Source: Vesta saturnalis
Lineage: Eukaryota > Arthropoda > Insecta > Coleoptera > Lampyridae
Assembly (NCBI GenBank): GCA_036346205.1
Contig: JARFJB010001355.1
Coordinates: 942,501-1,006,500, forward strand
Direction: 5' to 3'
DNA length: 64,000 nucleotides
Translations under genes and position numbers: made by a program
The notes under the pieces: model-generated
Database searches by the model: none
The model's input: only the letters and a program-made list of their open reading frames with translations
Told to the model about the DNA's origin: nothing
Shown here: positions 32,811 through 43,943 of the stretch, one piece after another
How positions within the stretch are numbered: position 1 is the first letter of the stretch
Layout: every line of letters starts with the position of its first letter

Positions 32811-32813
32811 CAG

Positions 32814-32916
32814 GCGTGATATTTTCCCCATGATACCAAGAAAGGGAAAACCCGCGCCGTTTTTGGATCTACCGAGAAAGTCTCTCCAGCAAGTGACTAC
32901 ATCACCTAATGAATAA
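32814..32916 (+). other. candidate terminal coding exon
   Basis: After a strong TTTTCCTTTTTTCAG acceptor the sequence reads RDIFPMIPRKGKPAPFLDLP and on to a TAA at 32914-32916, with GC content well above the flanks. It is basic and proline-rich. No family was recognised and no upstream exon was identified. A chance ORF of 34 codons cannot be excluded. Confidence 0.3.
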
Positions 32917-33584
32917 CTATGATAAGCAGGATCCTACGAATTCAATACTTATTTTCCACCTGCTGTTTTGAGCTAACGACGTCCCCATGGCTTAATTGGC
33001 ACGTTCAACTAGATTGGCTTGCGGTATTCTATAATTTATTCAGGAACTGAAACTGCTACTCTTATACTGCCTATTACTTGGAACTAACTGGATGGGATTT
33101 CCAAAACGAAAAATTACATTTTCGTCAACTTCTTGGGATAAAGGGTTGATTTGTGGTTTTTTCTTCTTTTATGAGGACATTTGTACAGAAAAACTATACC
33201 TTGACTTATTAGCTTTATCATAGGTTTTTGTTAAGTTAGAGGTGTCATTTTTGGGTTTTATCAACGCATTTATTTACACAGTGAAGGTATATTCAAAACT
33301 TTTAACGCTTAGCAGTCGCATCGGCCTCTGGACACTATTAATCTATTGTTCGAAGCAAGGTGGTGAGTTAGTAAACTTTTATTTTACTTACCAATTAGTG
33401 CAGAATTGTCCCACTTTAATCGGCAAATATATTTGTCAACACAAGTGAGTAGTAATTTCGCGTTCGAAATGCGATTTGTAAAAACCGTGGGCACAATGAT
33501 TGATACATTTAATAGATAAACTTTACGTATACTATTTTGATAACATTATTTTACAAAACGTTATAGAAATTACTTATAGTTATT

Positions 33585-33706
33585 AATGATACTAGTTCGA
33601 TATGAACGTCATAATGAAACGCGTGTAAAGTTAAACCACGAGGCGTTAGCCGAGTGGTTTATTTACACAAGTTTCATTACGAAGTTCATATCGAACGTGT
33701 ATCATT
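33585..33706. repeat. 122 bp near-perfect palindrome
   Basis: Inverted halves share AATGATAC, GTTCGATATGAAC, TAATGAAAC, GTGTAAA and AAACCAC, meeting at a centre GAGGCGTTAGCCGA with its own GGC/GCC stem. A few mismatches interrupt the stem. A transcript or single strand could form a hairpin of about 55 bp. It stands 5 bp from the inverted-repeat element that follows. Confidence 0.85.
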
Positions 33707-33710
33707 CAAA

Positions 33711-34156
33711 ATTTAATCTACGCCAGTCCAAACAGATTTTCTTTGCATAGATTCGGTTTGTTTACAATATCAGAAACGTTTTTGTAAATAAAAATTCAAA
33801 ATTATTAAGTGACCATATTAGTCGATGTAGCAACCGCGCTTGTCGATTGTTGCAATTTTTACTTTGACAACGTCATTATTTGCGTTCAATTTTGTGTTTT
33901 ACATGAGTTTCACGCACTGATGGAGTGAATTTAACAAATTGTACAGACTTTATAATTAATGTTTATAATAAATAAATGTTGGTAAAGATTTTATAATGAA
34001 GTAAAAGTTGTAACTAACTTGCTTTTTGCCTGCTTTTTATTTTAAAATTTGCGTGTTATTATGAGTTCATAATGGCACTGGGTGCTATTATGAAGGCCAT
34101 AATGACACCCAAATGAAGATGATAAATATGTCATAATGACACTGGCGTAGATTAAA
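33711..34156. mobile_element. short inverted-repeat element (MITE-like)
   Basis: Ends ATTTAATCTACGCCAGT (33711-33727) and ACTGGCGTAGATTAAA (34141-34156) are inverted matches over 15 bp. Inside the right end the motif CATAATG(G/A)CAC is repeated three times, with an inverted GTGCTATTATG between. There is no coding sequence. It is adjacent to the 122 bp palindrome, whose arms also carry TAATGAAAC, so both may belong to one fold-back unit. Confidence 0.6.
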
Positions 34157-34159
34157 GAT

Positions 34160-35367
34160 TTAATTAAATTGCTTAATACTGCAAGTCCTTACAATACTTA
34201 TTTAGTTGAGAATACGAACATACTACAAAGGTTATTGAATTACACCATCTGTACGCAATGGGAGTCTCAGACGACTGGAAAAAACATGGTAACATTATTT
34301 CTTGAGATTGACCTGTGACTTGTTTGTACAAAATTTAATTTACAAGGCTTATTTTACGGTTATACATTTATTATATGGAATAAATTGTTATAATATAAGT
34401 GAACGACCTTATATGGGCGCGTACGCCGTTATCGCTTTGATAATTAACTACTAATTATACTCGTCGCAAACCAATTTTTATGAATTGGAATATTTGTGCT
34501 TATTCTACTTATAAGTTGAATTAAAGAGAGGAGTTATTTGTAATTTTCTATTCAAGGTGCACAAAAAATATATTATCTTACTAATGTTGACATACTGTTA
34601 ATTTAAAAAAATTAATGTCTATATTTAAATTTAATGCGTCATCTTCGTAACCTTTTAACTTTTGTGTAACAATAAAACACTTATTCTAAATACAATGTAT
34701 TATATTCAAAATTACCTTGTGCACAGTTTATTACAATTACCATTTCATTTATACGTAAACGTAAGTATTATTAAGGTTTAATTTGAATTTATCTTTTTAC
34801 TTACGTATTAATTACGGGAGATTGTTTTAAATTGCGTTGTCCAAATTTTATTAGCTTTTACCATCGACGGCTTATCAATTATAATTTAAGTACAGAGGTG
34901 TCATTGAAAACGTTAAGTGTTTTCCATTCTATGCCTATTTAAATAATTTGGAGGAATGACTTGCTTTAATACCTGCTACCAATTAATGCTAATTGCAGTG
35001 AAAAAAAATAAATTTTAAATAAAGATTTATAAAGTACACGGTGAAATCTATATAAATAATTGCGTATTTTGTGACTTTTATAATCCCGTAGGGAAATATT
35101 GATACCAAAATAACTAATAATTAAATGATGATTTGTACCAGTAAATGCACTATGGATTTCAACTAAAATTGGATAATATAAGTATGTATAATACTATATT
35201 CATCCGAAATGAGAAAATCAAATATGTCTTCTTAAAAGAAGGGCGCTGACCCTACCACCTCGAACCTACCTCGATTTATAGTAATTTTTCAAAATATTTA
35301 TCTTCACACATTTCCTAATATTGTATTTCAAACGGAGTGGCCCAAATTACTTCTTGCTGCTCTAACG

Positions 35368-35368
<1 letters not shown>
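34160..35368. other. AT-rich stretch, no recognisable gene
   Basis: No ORF above 60 codons, no tandem repeat and no transposon end noticed. Confidence 0.5.

Positions 35369-35424
<56 letters not shown>
35369..35424. repeat. (TA)n microsatellite at the left end of the Tigger element
   Basis: About 28 TA units run directly into the element end at 35425. Confidence 0.95.
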
Positions 35425-35427
<3 letters not shown>

Positions 35428-35757
35428 TCAAACTCACTTAAGACGAGCACTGATAAAACGAGACTCTGGATATAACGACCGTTTCGTAGGTAAATGATTG
35501 AAATTGTATTAGTTTACGTACTAATTTTTCTCGCCGTTTCAGGTAATTATTTTGTTAAGAATTTTTGGGACTTACGTTTCGCAGAAAAGAGGGACACATT
35601 TTAAAAGGCTTAAAATAGATTAAAAGAGGTTACCTACTGCTTAGAATTCGCTTATGCCTTCCGTCTTACTAATTGTACACAATGTGCCTGTTTTACAAAT
35701 GAATGCAAGGTAGTTTCTGGTCAGTTGTTACTGTTGCAGCAAGACGTGAGCTGAAAA

Positions 35758-37092
35758 ATGGCTTCAATAAAACGCTAAACACTTTCAATTCGCGAGAAAG
35801 TTGAGATAATTCGGGAACTGGAAAGTGGTGCAAAAAATTCCGCGACGTGCAAAAAATATGGTCTACCGTGTCAACGTTGTGAAAAAACAGAAAAACTACA
35901 CTTGCAGCATTCGGAAACAATTTAACTGACGTGAAAAAATTAAAAAAGTGTACTAGAGATGATATTGATAAAGCGCTAATTGTGTGGTTTAAAAACCAAA
36001 GAAGTACCGGTTTACCCATTAATGGGCCCATTTTAAAAGCGCAGGCTGAGAAGTTCGCAGAACAATTAACTTATACAGACTTTAAGTGTGATAATGGGTG
36101 GATTGATCGCTTTAAAAACCGCAATTACATTGTGAATGGAAAAATAAATGGTGAAGCGAAATCAGTGGACACTAACGTTCCAGGTGAATGGTTAAAAAGT
36201 GTTTGGCCGGAATTACGACGAAAATTTAAAGATCAACCCATTTTAAAAGCGCAGGCTGAGAAGTTCGCAGAACAATTAACTTATACAGACTTTAAGTGTG
36301 ATAATGGGTGGATTGATCGCTTTAAAAACCGCAATTACATTGTGAATGGAAAAATAAATGGTGAAGCGAAATCAGTGGACACTAACGTTACAGGTGAATG
36401 GTTAAAAAGTGTTTGGCCGGAATTACGACGAAAATTTAAAGATCAAAAGATCTACAACGCCGACGAAGCTGGATTATATTTCAATTTAACGCCAGATACC
36501 ACTTTAAAATTTAAAAATGTATTGGGAATCGAAAAATCACGAAATCCTGACTGTTTTAAAAATGTTAAGTGCCTACCAGTTGACTACACCTCTAACAAGA
36601 AAGCTTGGATGACATCTACAATTTTTGAAGAGGAAATTAGAAAATGGGATGATAAATTACGACGTAACAATGGAAGGATTTTATTATTGGTTGATAATTG
36701 CCCAGCGCATCCTGAATTGCAAAATTTAGCCAACATCATCCTTATTTTTTTACCACCAAAGACAACGTCTATCCTTCAACCCATGGACCAAGGGATTATC
36801 AGGAGTTTTAAAAATTTCTACTGTCGCTTATTAGTGTTACAGTTAATCGATCTAATGAAAAAGTGATGAAGGTAATGTAGACAGTAACGAGTGTGATAAA
36901 CCCATGCCTGTTACACTCGCTAAAGCAGGCGACGCATTGGCATCATTGAGGCAGTTTTTTGAAGAAAACGGTAGTAGTGAGCAAATATTTAAATCTATAA
37001 GTGTTTTAAGAGGTAGTCTTAATGATGTTAAATTTACACCAAAACGTCAGCTAAAAATAAATGAAATTTTTAACAACTTTCCTAGTACTTAG
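35758..37092 (+). pseudogene. Tigger/pogo transposase with 70-residue tandem duplication
   Basis: A DDD transposase of the pogo/CENP-B group. The N-terminal HTH region reads LSIREKVEIIRELESGAK from 35785, after an in-frame TAA, and is followed by two frameshifts before the long frame 35931-36866. That frame has the CENP-B-type second HTH region (DIDKALIVWFKNQRSTGLPI), then a 70-residue block present twice, then YNADEAGLYF (first Asp), LLLVDNCPAHPE (second Asp) and TTSILQPMDQGIIR (third Asp). About 25 residues after TLKFKN are missing compared with the family. A TGA at 36864 separates the C-terminal part (36904-37092, TLAKAGDALASLRQFFEENG). All three Asp are present, but shifts and stops disable it. 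Confidence 0.85.
36027..36446 (+). repeat. 210 bp in-frame tandem duplication inside the Tigger ORF
   Basis: 36027-36236 and 36237-36446 differ at a single base (Pro versus Thr codon). The unit is exactly 70 codons, so the frame is kept. Near-identity in an otherwise decayed gene shows that the duplication is recent, or an assembly artefact. Confidence 0.95.
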
Positions 37093-37249
37093 GAGATATT
37101 TCGCTTTTTAATGCAAAATAGTTTATTTTTATGTGTAATAAACAATATTTTTAAAAATGTAGTATCCTTGTTAATTTTTAGAGTTTCTCGGATATAACGT
37201 TTAACGGATATAACGAGCAAAAATTAGCAGTCTCCAGAGTTGCATAAAT

Positions 37250-37529
37250 ATATCACGAATAGCAGTCTATTTCTTGAATATTGTAAGATAGCTTTTATAT
37301 TGATGACGAATGTTTGCATGGTGTTTTTATTATGTATTAGTACAGTTTATTGTAATCTCACGATAATTATCCTGAAGATGGAATAAATAAAATTCCGAAA
37401 GCTTGATAAATGTCAAAGAGTGTTTCTCCTTTTTTTAAATAAATAAGCCTTAATAAGATTGACTGCAACCTCAGGTTCTGAAAATAATAATTTTATATAA
37501 ATAAGTACAGTCAAGATTACCTATCTCTG

Positions 37530-37533
<4 letters not shown>
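37250..37533. other. no gene recognised
   Basis: AT-rich spacer between the Tigger element and a (TA)n tract. A TACAGTCAA motif at 37505-37513 resembles a Tigger-type end but has no partner. Confidence 0.4.

Positions 37534-37579
<46 letters not shown>
37534..37579. repeat. (TA)n microsatellite, left of mariner copy E
   Basis: About 22 TA units, broken from the tract at 39166-39251 by the insertion of copy E. Confidence 0.95.
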
Positions 37580-37581
<2 letters not shown>

Positions 37582-37924
37582 AGGTGATTCTAAAATAGGT
37601 GGTCAAAATTTGGGAGCTGATTCAGGATATCAATGCAAACAAAAAAGTTTCTATCAACTTGGGTCGTAAAACGCACCATTACGGAGATACAGGGTGTTTA
37701 GTTTTCAATTTGATAAGTTAATTTATTTAATATTTCCGTTAGTTTTCAATAAATAGCTTTCAAATTTGTAGCATTGCCTATAATTCTTATGCCGAATAAC
37801 GTGATTTATCTAATTTCAATGTATCGTGCAGATGGCGCTAGTTGCCGCATAATTTTGTGGTTAAAAATGACATAACTTTTTTCTAACAAAAGTATCAAAG
37901 TAGGCGGTAGCCTAGAAGTTCAGT

Positions 37925-38615
37925 CCCAAGTGTTGCAGCCCAGACATTAATTTTGAAAGAATGTTGGTAATAAGTAGTTTTTCTGGCATGCGGATTCTCA
38001 TCGGCCCAAACATGTTCATTACGCATGTTAAACGCTCCGTTTCTGGTGAAAGTAGCCTCATCGCTAAAGATGATATTTGAAAGAAAGTTACTTACTTAAC
38101 CTTCACGCCATTCCCTTGCGGGGTAGGCAATCCCTGCCTCTTATTTATTTTTCATTCACAATCTTTTGTTTGTTGGGGTCTAGTTCATGCCTCCTCAGGA
38201 GCAATCCACAAAATCTCATGCGTATGGGTCTATCACCTGGCAAAATATCCTGGACTTGACGGTAATGGTACGGATGCAATTGTTCTTTTGCAACTCTCCA
38301 AACAACTGGTTGTGACACTTGAATTTGTAGTGACACACGCCTAGTACTAACAGTGGGATTATCTTCAATAATATTCAAAATATTCTCCTCATTTGCAACT
38401 TATCTCACCGTCCTTCGTCTTCTATCAGCAGTCTGAGGCTTCAAAGTTCCACTTTCACGTAAGCGGCGTTCAGTAGACAGAAATGTTTCATAATTAGGCA
38501 TATTTCTTCTAGAGTATTTTTCACTGTACCGTCTCACAGCAGCCCGTGCACTTCCAAGACATTCGCCCAACACCAGCAGCATATCAACATACTCAGAAAA
38601 TGTGTAGAGCGGCAT
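37925..38615 (-). pseudogene. DD41D-family transposase, C-terminal half deleted (copy E)
   Basis: From the ATG at 38615 the minus strand reads the DUF4817-type HTH (ARAAVRRYSEKYSRRNMPNY, RRLRESGTL), a stop or shift near 38400, a second HTH (TVSTRRVSLQIQVSQPVVWR), HPYHYRQVQDILPGDRPIRM and DPN. A 75 bp insertion then interrupts the ORF, after which it continues with FLSNIIFSDEATFTRNGAFN (first catalytic Asp), HVWADENPHA and INVWAATLGTELLG. Sequence for the WFQQDG and SPDLTPLDFF motifs is absent. Inactive. Confidence 0.8.
38098..38172 (-). mobile_element. 75 bp LINE 3' end fragment inserted in copy E transposase
   Basis: The insertion breaks the codons between DPN and FLSN. On the minus strand it ends GGAATGGCGTGAAGGTTAAG followed by a TAAGTAAG-type tail, as in severely 5'-truncated non-LTR retrotransposons of insects. 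A GTT lies at both borders. The family identity is inferred from the look of the tail. Confidence 0.45.
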
Positions 38616-39162
38616 TTTAATTTAACAACGATGCAAAACACAATTTCAAACAATTTAAACGTTAATGACAGATAGCGAAATATCAGCAAGCTACTGTCAG
38701 TGCCCACAATATACAGGAAAATGGAGGACACCTTTAGAATTGAAATGATATCATTATCGGTAATTTATTCATATTTTCTGTTAAATCTGTTTATAATCAT
38801 TTATTTCAAAAATATTCTACTAACTTCTCCGAATTGTAATAATACCAATAATTGAGAATTGAAATGTGAAATTGAGTTTTATTCGGAAATGGTTACAGAT
38901 AGCGAGCTCAATAAGGTATACCTTTTTTATGCAATATTGATCGCAGAATCCACTCGTGTTGATACTTTTTGTTAGAAAAAAGTTACATCATTTTTAACCA
39001 CAAAAATATGCGGCAACTAGCTCCATCTGCACGATACATTGAAATTAGATAAATCACGTTATTCGGCATAAGAATTATAGGCAATGCAAGTTGATAGGAA
39101 CTTTTTTGTTTTCATTGCTATCCTGCATCAGTTCCCTAATTTTGACTACCTATTTTAGAATC

Positions 39163-39165
<3 letters not shown>

Positions 39166-39251
<86 letters not shown>
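39166..39251. repeat. (TA)n microsatellite, right of mariner copy E
   Basis: About 42 TA units. The 78-codon ORF across it with alternating Ile-Tyr is an artefact. Confidence 0.95.
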
Positions 39252-39252
<1 letters not shown>

Positions 39253-39695
39253 CATGTTTCGGAAGACACACAAATGAATGTATCACTTTTTGGAAGAAAT
39301 ATGAAAAAAACTGTATTGACCTTTTGAATACTGTAAAACCCTGACTACGGATTATAGGTAAATAATGTTAAGTTTAAAAATGACTAATTAAACTGCAACC
39401 AAACATCTCGTTATTCATTAAAAATTTACCAAGTCGCCGTCTTGCTTTGAAAAATTTGCGAAACCATTAACATTCTAAGGTTCAGAGCTCGATGTCACTG
39501 CTAAGTTATAAAGTTTTTGGATAAACTTTCACTGTGTAAATGAATCTGTTCATGAATCCAAAAAAGTATACCTTTAACATAATAAAAATCTATCATGAGG
39601 GTAATAAGTTAACGTACAATTTTCCTGTAGAAGTATCCTTATAAAAACACAATTCCATTATTTGTAATAAAAGAGAACAAAACCAATTCAATTTA

Positions 39696-39701
<6 letters not shown>

Positions 39702-39786
<85 letters not shown>

Positions 39787-39787
39787 T
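39702..39787. repeat. compound (TA)n(TG)n microsatellite
   Basis: About 29 TA units to 39760, then about 13 GT units. Confidence 0.95.
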
Positions 39788-39789
39788 GT

Positions 39790-41420
39790 GTGGTGTACAG
39801 ACATATGTACTATAAAAACAGTCGCGATGTAAGTAAATGTGATAAACTTCTACTTTATGTAAAACAAATTTAAATGTCTTTAGCCGAGATGAAAAAGATT
39901 ATGCAATATGTACGCATATCCATTTGTAATACCACAAATAGGATGATTATTGTGATAATTCATACGATTTATTAACTAAACTAAGTTTATGATGTAAACG
40001 AGTTGCGAAGCAATGATTAGTACTTCGTTAGAGTAACGTAAATTGGGTTTGCTATTAAAAGTCTGTATCATAAAAATATTCATCCTAGGAGTTGTATATA
40101 AGACCATGCCATACACATAATACAAAAACGCAATAATTACAAACCATTCAGTGACAGTTTATTAGCCAAACTAACAAAGTTCGGTTTTTGTCATCAATAC
40201 ACGATATATCCTCTTTTTTACCAAGGTCATAGGCAAAGAGCAAGGTCGCCTAGAATGGGATTGCATTTCATTAAACTCATAGCCAAATGGATTTTCAGAG
40301 CTGGAGGTATTAGAAAGCAACAATTATGAGACAATGTTAGGAACAGAACATAAGTATTTTATTTAAATATTAATTATGAACAGTAATTAAATTTTGTTGC
40401 TTTTTGTAAAACCCTAGAAAACAAATATTCAATAGAGGAATTAAAGGAATATTAAAAAAAATGGGCACAACATTAAATGCATGTACATTGTACACTACAA
40501 CTTCTGTATTAAATATTGTATTCATTATCTCAAAAGCTGATATCTTCTACAAGAAGTGAGCTACACGTGTTTTCCTTTACGGTTATTATTCTAGCAAGGA
40601 TATATTAAATCTCAGGTGGAATGATAAATAAAGTTTTATTTCTTTTTCCGACTATAAAATGATTTAATACAATTGGTGAATGTGATTGAACAATTTAGTA
40701 TTTTTTGAAATTGTAACGTTCCATAACACGTTTGAGCCATGTTCGTTATTTTCAGTATATTTTTATAAAATATTAAAAAGAAACTACAAAACCTTGAAAA
40801 TGAAAAATAGATTTTCACTTGTAATCCCCCTAGTGCTTGGATTATTTCCGGAAATTTTTTCGAGTGACGGATGTTTTGGAAATTATCCCTAGTCGAAGAC
40901 AAGGAATAATTTTCTTAAAACATTCGTGAACGAGAAGAAATTTGCGGTAATTAATTCAAGCACGTGGGGGATTCAGTAAGAAAATATCCCAAGAGTATCC
41001 GTTGCTATTGACGACGGGACATTTTCTCAATTATATCGGGTTTCCCGCATAAAAACCGCGAAACTTTAATGGGCCATTCTACATTTCATTTGCAACAAAT
41101 ATGTTCCTATAAAACACTGTCCGAATCTCAAAGGTTTTTCTGACGTCATAAAACGCATCATATTTTCCTTGAGATGCACTTAGAAAAAGTCTGAACGGTG
41201 AAACACAAATGATGGTTAATTCTAAGTGTATGAGGAATAACTGGTTTCTTTACTTTCGTTAAAGTTGGGGTACCTCAAATAAAATTTTAAATTTCTCATT
41301 TTTCTGAAAAATTCAGCATTGAATATTTCACGTATGAGCTGGACTAAAACCGTGTAAAATTTGTAAAAAAATTATGTAGTGTGTTAGCTTCAAAACGGTA
41401 TGTAACAATCTAAGGCAGTC
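39790..41420. other. no gene recognised
   Basis: AT-rich sequence with overlapping 68- and 88-codon ORFs on opposite strands at 40636-40902. Neither has a recognisable motif. Confidence 0.45.
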
Positions 41421-41429
41421 GTACGTGAA

Positions 41430-41637
41430 GGGGGGCAAATCTCTGGCAAATTTGTTCTATGTTTATGGTTTTGTCGATGGAAATGCCGAAGCAGCTGTGC
41501 GGGAATATGTAAGACGTTTCCTAACTCAACGTACTCCGCATAGAGGTACTTTTGTAGTATTATTTATTGATGCAGGGAAGCCAAGTCTTCTGAGAGACCA
41601 TGAAACAAGACAAAATTGGTACCCTTTTCCTTCGTGA
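41430..41637 (+). pseudogene. DD41D-family transposase N-terminal fragment (copy F)
   Basis: A 70-codon frame whose first part, FVYGFVDGNAEA-type (observed YVYGFVDGNAEAAVREYVRR) followed by FLTQRTPHRGTF, matches the DUF4817-type HTH of copies B, C, E and G. The remaining codons diverge and the catalytic domain is absent. No terminal repeats were found. It is a relic. Confidence 0.65.
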
Positions 41638-41639
41638 GC

Positions 41640-43940
41640 TATCATATAAAGAAAATCCGAACTAGATAAGTGGCCTACGAGTCGAGTTGTCAGGCTGCCT
41701 CGCGAAAACTTATATTGTCTCCCCCTCCAGTCACCCCGACTCTCGCTCTCGAAAGTCGCAAACCTCCACAAAACACAAAATCGAATCCAAATAATCGCAT
41801 CTCGATATCTCCAAAAATGAAGACGTAGGTTGAATAACTACAGATTTTAGCTAATAACGCAACTTTCCTTTAAGGAAAATGCGCTAAAAACCAAAATCTT
41901 AATCTACAGTAAAAGTTAAACTTTAGACGTTACAAATTTATTATTGGAATCCATTGCAGTAGAAACGTGTTATTTTTGGAATTTTTTGTGGGTAATCTCA
42001 GATTGAAATCTTAACTAGCGTGACAATAGACTGAACTTCAAGCAAAAATTAAGTAACTCTATATTTGTGCTGTTGCGATCCCTAAAAAATCTTACTTCAG
42101 ATATATTATTTCTTTTTTGAGTCAAAAGTTAGACACGGTGAGCTTTTATGGGGTAATAAAACGTAAATTTAACAAAGGAATCTGTACAATGTTTTCGCTA
42201 CATGAAAGAGCTTTGTGAAAGCCGTGCTATTTCTTCTATACACGTCTCGGAATGGCTGTAGTTCATTTCTAAAAATAAATTCACACTATCAGTTAACACA
42301 AATCATCACTCTTACAATACAAGGACTAACCATTAAATAATTGTCGTAATGCTTAAATAGATATATTGAATTAATGCATTTTTCTGCGGTGTCGGCAACT
42401 ACAGGATCCAATACAGATGGCGCAGTGGGTTAGTGATACATGTATAAAATATGGCTTGGTTTTAACTTATTCTTTGTGGTTAATTAATAAAACAGTAATA
42501 ATTAATAGCAGATTATACGCGTGGGTTTTACAAATAATGACCAAAACAGATCTAATCTAATTGGGCCAGTGAATTATCTATACACCTTTAGAAGCGTTCT
42601 TCTATTAATACTGGTCGGTTGTAATTCAATATAGTAAGGAACGTTTTAAATATATGAAGTAAATAATTAAAATAACCTTCTCATCGGCGACTTTACTATC
42701 ACAGCTTCCAAAGAAACCACCAGAACTAGATTAATCAATTTCTAGAAATTGATCAGCATTTGTTATAGAAAGTAACATAGTATTGGCCCCGTCAACTTAC
42801 TTGCTAATTTAATATCTCTATTTATTAGAGTTTTTACTGGAATAATAAATAGTGTTCAGCGAGTTTGGGCCGGTATTTGGATTGGAAGTGTAAGGAAAGG
42901 TGGAAAGATTTAATTATCGGAATAACTGTAAATAATAATAAATTGTTAAATACACAAATCCTTTAACAGGATGAGGTAATTAGAAAAGTTCCTTTCGAAG
43001 CGTAAAGACAAGTATGTCACTCGGCTAATTTCATCGTAGTTCTATTCAGATTAATTTAGTGGGAAGGGTTTTATATGCACACGGTTATTGATAAAAGGGA
43101 CAAATTTTTACTTGAGATGCTATAATACCGTGTATTGCAGCGCAACAATTGTAACGTGACTAATTAATACCTTCACGGTAAATTAAAAAGTAAAACCCTT
43201 TTAGAAATTATTAAGTTATGTGTTTGATTTATACTAATGCTCATTTCTCAATCGAAATGACAAATGTTTTACTTAAATTGAATTTGTAACTTTGTTGCTG
43301 AAAAAGACAGTAAAAGGACGGCTTTAAGGCAGCACGTAATATGAATATTTTGAGTAGGATTCTTAAATGTAGGAATTTATATTAATGGGACAATAATTTA
43401 TTTATTATTTTGAATGAGATTATTTACACAGGGGATATTTCCAACGATCAGTATTAAGCAGGGATTCAATACCATTGGACCTTAAAATGCTAATTATTTT
43501 TCCAGATACTTAAAGTATAATCACTTTAAAAATATGGAATAAATAACTGGATACTAGGTCACGGTTTAATTAACCTTGTACGTTGTACAAAACCTTATTC
43601 TTCTTATCTGCGATTTTACAAAAAAAATCTAGAACTAGAAATTAATTTGTATTTGTTTCAGAAAATAACCAAGAAATTGTTTCGTCTCGCAGAAATGGTA
43701 TTGGCTCCTTCAAGCTACTTGTTAATTTAATTTTTCAATTTATTAGATTTTGTGCGGGATTAATAAACAGGTTTTGGATTAGAAATGTACTGGAGAAAAT
43801 CTGAAGTGGCCTGAAAGTTTCTTTGCAAGAACATAAATGATTTTATTTGCAGCTAAACACCGAGCCCTTTTCCATAAAAAACTTTCTCCATGTCCTCACA
43901 CATCCCCGTTTCGATATGTTCCCGACCGGCAAAATAGGAT
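41640..43940. other. no gene recognised
   Basis: AT-rich sequence without long ORFs. A CTCCCCCTCCAGTCACCCCGAC patch near 41720 and an ACAGATGGCGCAGTGGG stretch near 42412 stand out in composition only. Confidence 0.4.
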
Positions 43941-43943
43941 AAT

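Larger units (their letters stand above)
35425..37245 (+). mobile_element. Tigger/pogo element, about 1.8 kb
   Basis: The left end CAGTCAAACTCACTTAAGAC begins directly after a (TA)n tract and carries GGATATAACGACC, characteristic of Tigger-type TIRs. The right side shows GGATATAACG twice (37190-37220) and GTCTCCAGAGTT at 37231-37243, but the final GAGTTTGACTG end is missing or unrecognisable. The interior encodes a broken transposase with a recent duplication. Confidence 0.8.
37580..39168. mobile_element. mariner-like element E (DD41D family), deletion derivative
   Basis: A 1,589 bp element with ends CAAGGTGATTCTAAAATAGG (37580) and the inverted copy ending at 39168, flanked on both sides by (TA)n. 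The TIR match covers about 80 bp, then resumes after roughly 125 bp present only on the left (including TACAGGGTGTTTAG at 37687) and runs to about 37890 on the left. The interior keeps the N-terminal half of the transposase and lacks the second and third catalytic Asp, so it is non-autonomous. Confidence 0.8.

Noticed and set aside
39091..39327. 78-codon ORF with a long Ile-Tyr repeat
   Set aside because: It is the translation of a (TA)n microsatellite and has no independent coding evidence.
40636..40902. Overlapping ORFs of 88 and 68 codons on opposite strands
   Set aside because: No splice context, motif or repeat membership, and low-complexity hydrophobic translations typical of AT-rich DNA.
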